Part shown: piece after piece, positions 34,205-42,205 of the stretch
How positions within the stretch are numbered: position 1 is the stretch's first letter
Layout of the letters: each line of letters begins with the position of its first letter
Source: Variovorax boronicumulans
GTDB lineage: Bacteria > Pseudomonadota > Gammaproteobacteria > Burkholderiales > Burkholderiaceae_C
Length of the DNA: 64,000 bases
Direction: 5' to 3'
Assembly: GCF_007677875.1 (NCBI RefSeq)
Contig: NZ_VEDO01000008.1
Coordinates: 1-64,000, forward strand
The notes under the pieces: generated by a model
Told to the model about the DNA's origin: nothing
Seen by the model: only the letters and a program-made list of their open reading frames with translations
Databases searched by the model: none
Translations under genes and position numbers: made by a program

Positions 34205-36295
34205 ATGTCCCTCGCCCCAGCCCTCCCCCGCAATGGCGCCGTGCGCGGCGCCTGCCCGCACGACTGCCCCGACACCTGCGCGCTCGTCACCACCGTGGTC
34301 GACGGTGTGGCCACGCGCGTGCAGGGCAACGCCGACCACGCGCAGACGGGCGGCGTGCTGTGCACCAAGGTCTCGCGCTACGTGGAGCGCAGCTACCACG
34401 CCGAGCGGCTGCTGCAGCCGCTCAGGCGCGCGGGCCCCAAGGGTTCGGGCCGCTTCGAGCCCGTGGGCTGGGACGAGGCGCTGGACGACATCGCCGCGCG
34501 CCTGTCGGCCATCGCCGCGCGCGCGCCCGAGGCCATCGTGCCCTACAGCTACGCCGGCACCATGGGCCTGGTGCAGGGCGAGAGCATCGCAGCGCGCTTC
34601 TTCCACACGCTGGGCGCCTCGCTGCTGGACCGCACCATCTGCGCCTCGGCCGGCGCCGAGGGCCTGACGCAGACCCTGGGCGGCAAGGTCGGCATGAAGG
34701 TGGAATTCTTCGCCGAGGCCAGGCTGATCCTGGTCTGGGGCGGCAACCCGATCGCCAGCAGCCTGCACTTCTGGCGCTACGCGCAGGAGGCCAAGCGCCG
34801 CGGCGCACGCCTCGTGTGCATCGACCCGCGCCGCACCGAGACCGCCGACAAATGCCATGAGCACATCCCGCTGCGTCCCGGCACCGATGCCGCGCTGGCG
34901 CTGGCGCTCATGCACGAATTGATCGTCCACGACTGGCTGGACCACGACTACCTGCGCGAGCACACCCTGGGTTGGGAGGCGCTGCGCGAACGCGCGCTGC
35001 AGTGGCCGCCCGCACGCGCCGCCGAAGTCTGCGGCGTGCCGCAGGAACAGATCGAGCGCTTGGCGCGCGACTACGGTGCCTGCAGAAGCGGCGGCGAAGG
35101 GGGCCCCGCCGCCATCCGCCTGAACTACGGCATGCAGCGCGCCCGCGGCGGCGGCAACGCCGTGCGCGCCGTGGCCAGCCTGCCTGCGCTGATCGGCGCC
35201 TGGCGCCACCGCGCCGGCGGCATGCTGCTGAGCAGCTCGGGCCAGTTCCCGGTGCAGCGCGCGGCCCTGCAGCGGCCCGACCTGCTGGCCGGCCGCCGGC
35301 CGCGCACCATCAACATGAGCACGATCGGCGATGCGCTGCTGCACCCGGGCGATACCGCCTTCGGCCCGCGCGTCGAGGCGGTGGTGGTCTACAACAGCAA
35401 CCCCGTGGCCGTGGCGCCCGAATCGGCCAAGGTGGTGCGGGGCTTCGCGCGCGAAGACCTGTTCACCGTGGTGCTGGAGCAGTTCCAGACCGACACCGCC
35501 GACCATGCCGACTACGTGCTGCCGGCCACCACGCAGCTGGAGCACTGGGACATCCATCCCTCCTACGGCCACACCGACGTGCTGCTGAACCGCCCGGCCA
35601 TCGCGCCGCTGGGCCAGGCCCGGCCCAACACCGCCATCTTCCGCGCGCTGGCCGCGCGCATGGGCCTGACCGATCCCTGCCTGCAGGACGACGACGAGAC
35701 GCTCAGCCGCCAGGCCTTTGGCGATGCGGTGGACTTCGACGCACTGCTGCGCGACGGCTTCGCCACGCTGGCCGTGCCCGATGCGCCGTTCGCGCAGGGC
35801 AACTTTCCCTCGCCCTCGGGCCGCTGCGAGTTCTTCAGCAGCCGTCTCGCGGCCCAGGGCCTGGACGGCCTGCCCGACCACCTGCCCAACCACGAGGCCA
35901 TCGGCAGCTCGGCCGACTACCCGCTGGCCATGATCTCGCCGCCGGCGCGCAATTTCCTGAACTCGACCTTCGTCAACGTCACCAGCCTGCGTGCCATCGA
36001 GGGCGAGCAGTTGCTGGAGATCCACCCGGTCGATGCCGCCGCGCGCGGCATCGCCGACGGCAGCACGGTGCGCGTGTTCAACGGCCGCGGCAGCTACCGC
36101 TGCCGGGCCGCCGTCAGCACGCGGGCGCGCGAGGGCGTGGTCAACGGCCTGGGCATCTGGTGGCGCAAGCTGGGCATGGACGGGCGCAACGTCAACGAAC
36201 TGACCAGCCAGCGCCTGACCGATCTGGGCCGCGCGCCGACCTTCTACGACTGCCTGGTCGAGGTGGAGGCCGACGGCGCCGCCCCCGCGAGGTAG
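34205..36295 (+). CDS. molybdopterin-dependent oxidoreductase with 4Fe-4S site
   Basis: The 696-residue protein belongs to the DMSO-reductase superfamily. An N-terminal iron-sulphur domain carries Cys17, Cys21, Cys25 and Cys53 (CPHDCPDTC and GVLCTK). The bis-molybdopterin guanine dinucleotide domains follow (WGGNPIASS, IDPRRTETAD, YNSNPVAVAP), with the C-terminal dinucleotide-binding domain at about 575-690. No twin-arginine signal is present, so it should be cytoplasmic. The length and Cys pattern fit the soluble anaerobic-dehydrogenase group of unknown substrate, not the periplasmic reductases. The first 20 bp after argE link it to that gene. Its last 52 bp overlap the end of the convergent GGDEF/EAL gene. 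Confidence 0.88.
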   Translation: MSLAPALPRNGAVRGACPHDCPDTCALVTTVVDGVATRVQGNADHAQTGGVLCTKVSRYVERSYHAERLLQPLRRAGPKGSGRFEPVGWDEALDDIAARLSAIAARAPEAIVPYSYAGTMGLVQGESIAARFFHTLGASLLDRTICASAGAEGLTQTLGGKVGMKVEFFAEARLILVWGGNPIASSLHFWRYAQEAKRRGARLVCIDPRRTETADKCHEHIPLRPGTDAALALALMHELIVHDWLDHDYLREHTLGWEALRERALQWPPARAAEVCGVPQEQIERLARDYGACRSGGEGGPAAIRLNYGMQRARGGGNAVRAVASLPALIGAWRHRAGGMLLSSSGQFPVQRAALQRPDLLAGRRPRTINMSTIGDALLHPGDTAFGPRVEAVVVYNSNPVAVAPESAKVVRGFAREDLFTVVLEQFQTDTADHADYVLPATTQLEHWDIHPSYGHTDVLLNRPAIAPLGQARPNTAIFRALAARMGLTDPCLQDDDETLSRQAFGDAVDFDALLRDGFATLAVPDAPFAQGNFPSPSGRCEFFSSRLAAQGLDGLPDHLPNHEAIGSSADYPLAMISPPARNFLNSTFVNVTSLRAIEGEQLLEIHPVDAAARGIADGSTVRVFNGRGSYRCRAAVSTRAREGVVNGLGIWWRKLGMDGRNVNELTSQRLTDLGRAPTFYDCLVEVEADGAAPAR

Positions 36296-39200
36296 TCCGC
36301 CAGGGCCGCCGCCGGCAGCGGCCGGCTGAACAAGTAGCCCTGGTAGGCGCGGCAGCCCTCGCGCAGCAGGAAGTCGCGCTGCGCCGCGGTCTCCACGCCC
36401 TCGGCCACGACCTGCAGGCCCAGGCTCTTCGCCAGTCCGATGATGGTGCGCACGATGGCGTCGTTGTTGGCGTCGCCGCCCAACGCGCGCACGAAGGACT
36501 GGTCGATCTTGATCTGGTCCAGCGGCAGGCGGCGCAGGTAGGCCAGCGACGAGTAGCCGGTGCCGAAGTCGTCCAGCGCGAAGCCCACGCCATGGGCCTG
36601 GAGCGCTGCCATCTTGGCCGCAGTGCCTTCCATGTCTTCGACCAGCAGGCCCTCGGTCAGTTCGAACTTGAGCCGGCGCCCGTCGGCCCGCGTGCGCGCC
36701 AGCACGCTCGCGCACTGGGTGACGAAGTCCGGGTGGCGGAACTGGCGCGGGCTCACGTTGACGGCCATGTCGAGCTCCGCCGTGGCCGGGTGCTGGGCCC
36801 AGCGCGCGAGCTGGAAACAGGCCTGGCGCAGCACCCAGCGCCCCAGTTGCATGATCAGGCCCGTGTCCTCGGCCAGCGGGATGAACTCGGCTGGCGCGAT
36901 GTCGCCGCGCTCCGCATGCTGCCAGCGCACCAGCGCTTCGACGCCGGTCACGCGGCCATCTGCATCCAGCTGGGGCTGGTAGTGCAGCGTCAGCGCGTTC
37001 TGCGCCAGCGCCACGCGCAGATCGGCTTCGAGCGCCGCGCGGGCCGTCACGGCAGCCTGCAGCCCGGGGTCGAAGAAGCGCAGCGTGTTGCGGCCCGCGC
37101 CCTTGGCCTGGTACATGGCGATGTCGGCCTGCTTGAGCAGTTCCAGCACGCCGCCGCTGTGGCCGTGGAACGGCGCGATGCCGATGCTGCAGGTCGACAG
37201 GTGCTCGTTGCCGCCCAGCGCGAACGGCGTGTTCAGCGCGGCCAGGATCTTCTCGCCGATCTGCCGCGCGTTCTGCGCCACGGCCTGGTCGTCCTGGCCC
37301 AGGTCTTCGAGCATCACCACGAACTCGTCGCCGCCCAGGCGCGCCACGGTGTCGCTCTCGCGCACGCTATCCTGCAGCCGGCCGGCGACCTGCTGCAGCA
37401 GCAGGTCGCCCATGCCATGGCCCAGCGTGTCGTTGAGGGTCTTGAAGTTGTCCAGATCGATGAACATCAGCGCGCCGCCGCGGCCGCTGCGGTGCTCGGT
37501 GGCCAGCGCGTGCTGCAGCCGGTCCATGAGCAACAGGCGGTTGGGCAGCTGCGTGAGCGGGTCGTAGAAGGCCAGCTGCTGGATTTCGCGCTCGGCCGCC
37601 TTGCGCGCCGTGATGTCGGTGTGGATGGCCAGCACCGACTCGGGCGCGCCCTGCTCGTCGCGCACCAGGGTCCAGCGCGCGCCCACGGTCACCGTGCTGC
37701 CGTCGCGCCGCTTCTGCACGAGCTCGCCGGCCCACTCGCCGCGCGCGTGCACGTCGCGCAGCGCTTGCTCGAAGGCGCCGCGGTCGTGCTGCAGCTGCGT
37801 CACGCGGAAGTCGGCGCCGACCTCGCTGCCACGCCAGCCGTACAGGCGCTCGGCGCCCTGGCTCCAGAACAGCACCTGGTGGTCCATGCCGCAGACCACG
37901 ATGGCGTCCTGTGCCAGGTCCAGCAGCGAGGCCTGCCGGCGCAGCCGGCGGTCCTGCTCCTGGCGCTCGAGTTCGGCCCCCACACGCGCCGCGAAGATCT
38001 GCATGGTGGACAGCACCAGCTCCACATCGGGCGGGCGCTGGTCGAACAGCGTCACCAGCATGCCCAGCAGGCCGCCGGCCGAGTCCTCCAGCCGCACGCC
38101 GGCATAGGCCACGGGGCGCCAGCTGCCCAGCGCGCGCGCCATGGCCGGCGAGGGCTGCGGCAGCGTCTCGGTGTAGCAGCTGGGCTGGTGCAGCAGCGGC
38201 TCGGCCGGCGTGCCGATCAGCGCGAATTCGGCGTTCTCGCGGAACGCACCATCGACCACCGCCGCGATGCTGCGCACCGTCACGCGCTCGGGGGTGTGCA
38301 GGCGGCCGATGAAGGCGGCCCGCGCACCGACGGCCTGGGCCATGTGCTGCGCCATGGTGCGGAAGAAGGCATCGCCGGTGGAGGTCGACACCGCCGCCGC
38401 CACCTGCAGCACCGCGGCGTGCAGGCGGCGCTGGCGCTGCTCGGTCTGCAGGTTGCGGATGCCGAAGGCCAGGTTGTTGGCCAGCTCCTGCAGCAGCGCG
38501 ATCTCGTCGCGGCCGATCTGCACCACGTCGGGCGCGTACAGGTAGAAGAAGCCGAAGGTGCGCTGCCGGTCGCGCAGCGGCAGGCAGGCCACGCCGCGAA
38601 AGCCGCTGGCCAGCGCTTCGGCCAGCCATGGCGCGAAGCTCGGGTCTTCGGCGATGTCTTCCACGATCACCACCTCGCCGCTGCGCACGGTGCGCGCGGC
38701 GGGCCCCTGGCCGTTGGGGCCGTCCTCGGCCCAGGACATCGCGATGCCCTTCATGAAATCGGCGTCGTCGCCGGCGTGGGCCATCACATCGATGGTCTTG
38801 GCGGCATCGTCGTGCGCATAGCCCACCCAGGCCATGGCATAGCCGCCGATGTCCACCGAGATGCGGCACACGCCGCGCAGCAGGCCGGCCTCGGACTCGG
38901 CGCGGATCAGCGTCTCGTTGCAGGCGCTCAGCATGTGCTGGGCGCGGCTGAGCCGCGCGAGTTCCCGGTCGGCCTGCAGGCGCAGCGTCACGTCCGCCAG
39001 CCCGCCGACCATGCGGCGCACGCGCCCGTCGGCATGGCGGATCAGGTAGGCGCGGCTGCTGACCGGCACCACCACGCCGTCGTCGCGCTGCAGGCGGAAG
39101 CTGTCGGTCCAGGTGTCCTCGGCGCCGGCCAGCGCCGCTTCCAGCGCCGCATGGATGCGCCCGGCGTCTTCCGGGTGCAGATCGGCCAGCCAGCTGCGGC

Positions 39201-39687
39201 CGGACTCGGTCCAGCGCGCCGCCTGTGGCCCCATGAGACGCTGCGCGCCCTCGCTCCACCAGACCGTGCTGGCCTGCAGATCCCAGTCCCAGACCGCATC
39301 GGCCATGGCACGCAGCAGGTGGCGAAAGCGCTCCTCGCCCTCGCGCAGCACATCGGAGGCCTGTTTGCGCTTGGACACGTCGCGCAGCAGCACCTGCAGC
39401 CGGCCTTCGGGCAATGGCTGGGCCCGCACCTCGAGCCAGCGGCCCAGGCTGGTCGAATACGACTCGAACGCCACGGCGCAGGACTCGCGCAGCGCCCAGG
39501 TGCACTCGGCCGCGAAAGCCGCCTCGCCCGGGGCGTGGAACAGGGCCCCCAGGGTCTGGCCGCGCAAGGCCGCCAGCGAGCGCCGCAGCAACCGCACCGC
39601 CTTGCCGTTGGCCTCACGGATCGCACCGCCGGCATCGAGCACGATGCGCGCGTCCGCAGGCACGACTCGGGGCGGGACGGGACTCAT
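36244..39687 (-). CDS. PAS/GAF sensor with GGDEF and EAL domains
   Basis: This 1147-residue protein makes or degrades cyclic di-GMP in response to an intracellular signal. N-terminal PAS-like domains (about 10-120 and 125-250) are followed by two GAF domains (about 270-430 and 445-600) and another PAS (about 610-725). The GGDEF cyclase domain has an intact RLGGDEF motif (785-789) and the EAL phosphodiesterase domain an intact EAL (917-919), with downstream NVSPRQF and DDFGTGYSSL motifs. Both activities are therefore possible. No membrane segment is seen. The ATG at 39687 was chosen because the open frame upstream is low-complexity and this start has GGAG about 11 bp before it. The 3' end overlaps the molybdopterin gene by 52 bp. 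Confidence 0.9.
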   Translation of the reverse strand: MSPVPPRVVPADARIVLDAGGAIREANGKAVRLLRRSLAALRGQTLGALFHAPGEAAFAAECTWALRESCAVAFESYSTSLGRWLEVRAQPLPEGRLQVLLRDVSKRKQASDVLREGEERFRHLLRAMADAVWDWDLQASTVWWSEGAQRLMGPQAARWTESGRSWLADLHPEDAGRIHAALEAALAGAEDTWTDSFRLQRDDGVVVPVSSRAYLIRHADGRVRRMVGGLADVTLRLQADRELARLSRAQHMLSACNETLIRAESEAGLLRGVCRISVDIGGYAMAWVGYAHDDAAKTIDVMAHAGDDADFMKGIAMSWAEDGPNGQGPAARTVRSGEVVIVEDIAEDPSFAPWLAEALASGFRGVACLPLRDRQRTFGFFYLYAPDVVQIGRDEIALLQELANNLAFGIRNLQTEQRQRRLHAAVLQVAAAVSTSTGDAFFRTMAQHMAQAVGARAAFIGRLHTPERVTVRSIAAVVDGAFRENAEFALIGTPAEPLLHQPSCYTETLPQPSPAMARALGSWRPVAYAGVRLEDSAGGLLGMLVTLFDQRPPDVELVLSTMQIFAARVGAELERQEQDRRLRRQASLLDLAQDAIVVCGMDHQVLFWSQGAERLYGWRGSEVGADFRVTQLQHDRGAFEQALRDVHARGEWAGELVQKRRDGSTVTVGARWTLVRDEQGAPESVLAIHTDITARKAAEREIQQLAFYDPLTQLPNRLLLMDRLQHALATEHRSGRGGALMFIDLDNFKTLNDTLGHGMGDLLLQQVAGRLQDSVRESDTVARLGGDEFVVMLEDLGQDDQAVAQNARQIGEKILAALNTPFALGGNEHLSTCSIGIAPFHGHSGGVLELLKQADIAMYQAKGAGRNTLRFFDPGLQAAVTARAALEADLRVALAQNALTLHYQPQLDADGRVTGVEALVRWQHAERGDIAPAEFIPLAEDTGLIMQLGRWVLRQACFQLARWAQHPATAELDMAVNVSPRQFRHPDFVTQCASVLARTRADGRRLKFELTEGLLVEDMEGTAAKMAALQAHGVGFALDDFGTGYSSLAYLRRLPLDQIKIDQSFVRALGGDANNDAIVRTIIGLAKSLGLQVVAEGVETAAQRDFLLREGCRAYQGYLFSRPLPAAALADYLAGAAPSASTSTRQS

Positions 39688-39760
39688 GGAAGCGGCAGGT
39701 CTCCAGCGGCACCGCGCTCGCGGCGGGGGGAGCACAGTGTAGTTGTGCGACAGTCGCGCC

Positions 39761-40819
39761 GTGCATCCCGCTCCCGAGCCGCCTGCGGCGGCGGACGTTT
39801 CTGCCATGCTGTACCGCGCGGCCATCGGCCCGGACCGCGGCGACCACTACCTGCGGCGCTTTCAGGCCCGCGACGCCGGCGCCGAGCCCGCCTCCGGCCG
39901 GCTGCACTGGCATTGGGGTGGCTTCGTCTCGGCGCTGGCCTGGCTGGCCTGGCGCGGGCAGATCGGCGCCGCCGCGCTGTGGGCCGGCGCCGCGCTGCTG
40001 GGCAGCGTTCTGGCCCTGGGCCTGGCGCGCCTGCTGTTCGGAGCTGGCGCGGCACCGCTGGCCTGGCTGCTGGCGGGGCTCACGCTGGCGGCCTCGCTGG
40101 CCTGGGGGCTGGGCGCGGAGCGCCTGTACCACCGCTTGTGCAACCGGCGCATCCTGGCCGCGGTGGCTGCGCACGCCAGCATCGGTGCGGCCTGCGCTGC
40201 GCTGCAGCGCCGCCAGCCCGGCCGGGCGGCGCGCTGGGCCGTGTGGCTGGCACTGCAGGGGTTGGTGCTGCTGGTCCTGGCAGGGCTGGTATCGGCCATG
40301 CGGCCACTGCCGCCGCAGCCGCCGCCGCAGCGGCTGGTGCAGGACCTGCGGTCCGCCCCCGTCGCGCCCGCCGTGGCGGTGCAGGCCGGGGCCCCGCTGC
40401 CGACGACAAGCCCCACCCCCGAGGCCCCGGCAGCGCCGGACCCGGCGCCCCTGGCCAGCCCGCCTGCGCCGGCCGACCCTGCGCCCGGCGCCAGCACGGT
40501 GCCGGCCGCAGCGCCCGCAGCAGTGGAGAGCAAGGCTTCTTCCGCAGTCCGGCCTGCGCCCGGGAAGGCCCCGGAGTCGGCCGCGGCTGGCCGCTATGCC
40601 GTGCAGATCGGCGTGTTCGCCGATCCCGCCAACGCGCAGGCCGCGCTGGACCGCCTGCGGGCGGCGGGACTGCCTGCGCGCAGCGATGCGCTGGAGACGG
40701 GCCGGCAACGCGTGCGCGCCGGCCCGTTCGCCACGCGCGAGCAGGCCCTGCGCGCCAGCGAACGCATCCGGGCCATGGGGCTGCCGGCGGTACCGGTCCA
40801 GCTGCCCGCTGCACCCTGA
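39761..40819 (+). CDS. DUF2628-like membrane protein with C-terminal SPOR domain
   Basis: The roughly 352-residue product starts with a DUF2628-like segment (YLRRFQ, WHWGGFVSALAWLAWRG) containing several membrane helices (about residues 50-110). A further helix follows (about 160-180, LALQGLVLLVLAGLVSAM), then a Pro/Ala-rich linker and a SPOR domain (about 275-350, YAVQIGVFADPANAQAALD and VRAGPFATREQALRA). SPOR domains bind denuded peptidoglycan at division sites. The start is uncertain: GTG at 39761 is shown, with TTG at 39743 and ATG at 39806 as alternatives and no clear ribosome binding site. It is divergent from the GGDEF/EAL gene, sharing a short intergenic region. Confidence 0.75.
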   Translation: MHPAPEPPAAADVSAMLYRAAIGPDRGDHYLRRFQARDAGAEPASGRLHWHWGGFVSALAWLAWRGQIGAAALWAGAALLGSVLALGLARLLFGAGAAPLAWLLAGLTLAASLAWGLGAERLYHRLCNRRILAAVAAHASIGAACAALQRRQPGRAARWAVWLALQGLVLLVLAGLVSAMRPLPPQPPPQRLVQDLRSAPVAPAVAVQAGAPLPTTSPTPEAPAAPDPAPLASPPAPADPAPGASTVPAAAPAAVESKASSAVRPAPGKAPESAAAGRYAVQIGVFADPANAQAALDRLRAAGLPARSDALETGRQRVRAGPFATREQALRASERIRAMGLPAVPVQLPAAP

Positions 40820-40919
40820 CGCGCACCCGCTTCTTCCTCCGTGTGGAGGACCGTGCGCACGTCCGATGCCGCCGTGCCCGGTAAGCTGCCCGGCTTGCAC
40901 CGCCCCCATCGGAGAACCC

Positions 40920-41459
40920 ATGAAAGCAAAGCAGGCGCTCGCCGCCATCGCCGTCGCTGGCGCATTCGCCGCCCCCCAGGCCTGGGCCGACATCGTCTGG
41001 AACTGGCGCTACAGCGGCGCCGGCATCCAGGCCGGCGGCACCCTCACAACCGAGGACGCCGCCGATGCCGACGGCTTCCACCTGATCACCGGCATCAGCG
41101 GCAGCCGCAACGGCGACCAGATCACGGGCCTGTACCCCACGGGTGCAGCCATCCCGGGCAATGCGCCGTTCGCACTGGACAACCTGATCCGCTTCGGTCC
41201 GCAGGGCCAGATCACGGTGCACGGCTTCGGCTTCACCACCGCGGCGGGCGGCTACGCCAATCCCTTCTACGCGGATTTCCTCGCTCCCGCCATCTACATG
41301 GAGGTGTTCACCACGGCCGCGACCTACGCCGAAGTGCCCGTCGCGTTCACGGCCTCGGTGGTACCGGAGCCGGGCAGCATCCTGCTGCTGCTGGCAGGGC
41401 TGGGCGCGGTCGGCTGGGCCGGCGCGGGCCGGCGCCGCGGCGCCGCCACCCCGGCCTGA
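40920..41459 (+). CDS. PEP-CTERM sorting-domain protein
   Basis: The 179-residue precursor has a signal peptide (MKAKQALAAIAVAGAFAAPQ, cleavage near AWA) and a small, Gly/Ala-rich beta body. The C-terminal exosortase signal is VPEPGSILLLLAGLGAVGW plus GRRRG. The body begins DIVWNWRYSGAG and resembles the simple secreted proteins usually found with this tag; its function is unknown. GGAGAA sits just before the ATG. The gene stands alone, 100 bp after the SPOR gene. It is unrelated in sequence to the cohesin-like PEP-CTERM protein at 3580-4203. Confidence 0.82.
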   Translation: MKAKQALAAIAVAGAFAAPQAWADIVWNWRYSGAGIQAGGTLTTEDAADADGFHLITGISGSRNGDQITGLYPTGAAIPGNAPFALDNLIRFGPQGQITVHGFGFTTAAGGYANPFYADFLAPAIYMEVFTTAATYAEVPVAFTASVVPEPGSILLLLAGLGAVGWAGAGRRRGAATPA

Positions 41460-41929
41460 GCCCGACGCGCGCCGCGACGATGCGGCCACGTCCGACGCCG
41501 CGCCGGCGTGGCGCGGCCTATGCTGGCACCACGATGCACGAAGACCCCGCCCCCCTCCCGGACCGTTCCGAACACCCTGCGGCCGCCGCCCCGCCCACGC
41601 TGCGGCAGCGGCTGCAGGACCTGGACCTGCGGCTGCGCCGCGCCATCGCCGAGCGCCCCATCCTGGCCGCTGGCCTCGCTGCGGCGGCTGCCGCCGTGCT
41701 GACGCAGGCCGGTAGCGTGGCGCTGCGACGCGCGCTGGCCGCCAAGGCACTGGTGCCCTCGCCCGCGCCATCGCGCAAGCGGGCATGGACTGGATTCGGC
41801 TGGCCTGTACTCGGGGCGCTGCCTGACAGACTGCGCACTGCCGCTGCGGATGATGGGCGCAGGTCGTCCGCTGTCGGACGGCTGCTGGCCAGCCGCAGCC
41901 CGCGGCGGCCCCACTTCAAAGGACACAAC
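41460..41929 (+). other. region upstream of csbD with an in-frame extension
   Basis: No independent gene is convincing here. The csbD reading frame stays open upstream, with an ATG at 41534 that would add 132 residues. The first part (TLRQRLQDLDLRLRRAIAER then PILAAGLAAAAAAVLTQAG) looks like a helix and a membrane segment, but the remainder is Arg/Ser-rich and not protein-like. It may be a separate small gene whose stop was lost, an extension, or chance. Confidence 0.35.
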
Positions 41930-42178
41930 ATGCTGGAACAGGCACAAGGCACCGTCAACGAAATCGCCGGCAAGGTGCAAGGCGCATTCGGACGCGCCAC
42001 CAACGACACCGCGACGCACCTGGAAGGCCAGGCGCGCGAGACCATGGGCAAGGCCCAGCAGGTGTACGGCGACGCGCTCGACCATGTGCGCGAATCGGCC
42101 GTCAAGAACCCGCTGGGCACCATCGCGGTCGCCGCAGGCGTCGGCCTGCTGGTCGGCCTGCTCTGCAGCCGGCGCTGA
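41930..42178 (+). CDS. CsbD-like stress protein with DUF883-type membrane tail
   Basis: The 82-residue product has a CsbD-like N-terminal half (NEIAGKVQGAFGRATND, HLEGQARETMGKAQQVYG). It ends in the membrane anchor typical of DUF883/YqjD proteins (NPLGTIAVAAGVGLLVGLL followed by CSRR). CsbD proteins are stress-induced; DUF883 proteins tether ribosomes or sit in the inner membrane. AAAGGA lies 7 bp before the ATG. A hairpin follows immediately downstream. An in-frame upstream ATG at 41534 would give a 214-residue form (see the region entry). Confidence 0.8.
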   Translation: MLEQAQGTVNEIAGKVQGAFGRATNDTATHLEGQARETMGKAQQVYGDALDHVRESAVKNPLGTIAVAAGVGLLVGLLCSRR

Positions 42179-42184
42179 ACGCAC

Positions 42185-42203
42185 GCGCGGCCCCCGGCCG
42201 CGC
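42185..42203. terminator. bidirectional hairpin between convergent genes
   Basis: GCGCGGCC (42185-42192) and GGCCGCGC (42196-42203) form a perfect 8-bp stem with a CCC loop. It lies 6 bp after the CsbD stop and 2 bp from the reductase stop on the other strand, as expected for a shared terminator. No T-run is present. Confidence 0.6.
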
Positions 42204-42205
42204 CG

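Noticed and set aside
34972-40884. Plus-strand 1970-codon frame across the molybdopterin and GGDEF/EAL genes
   Set aside because: It is antisense or out of frame to two well-supported genes and has no recognisable domain.
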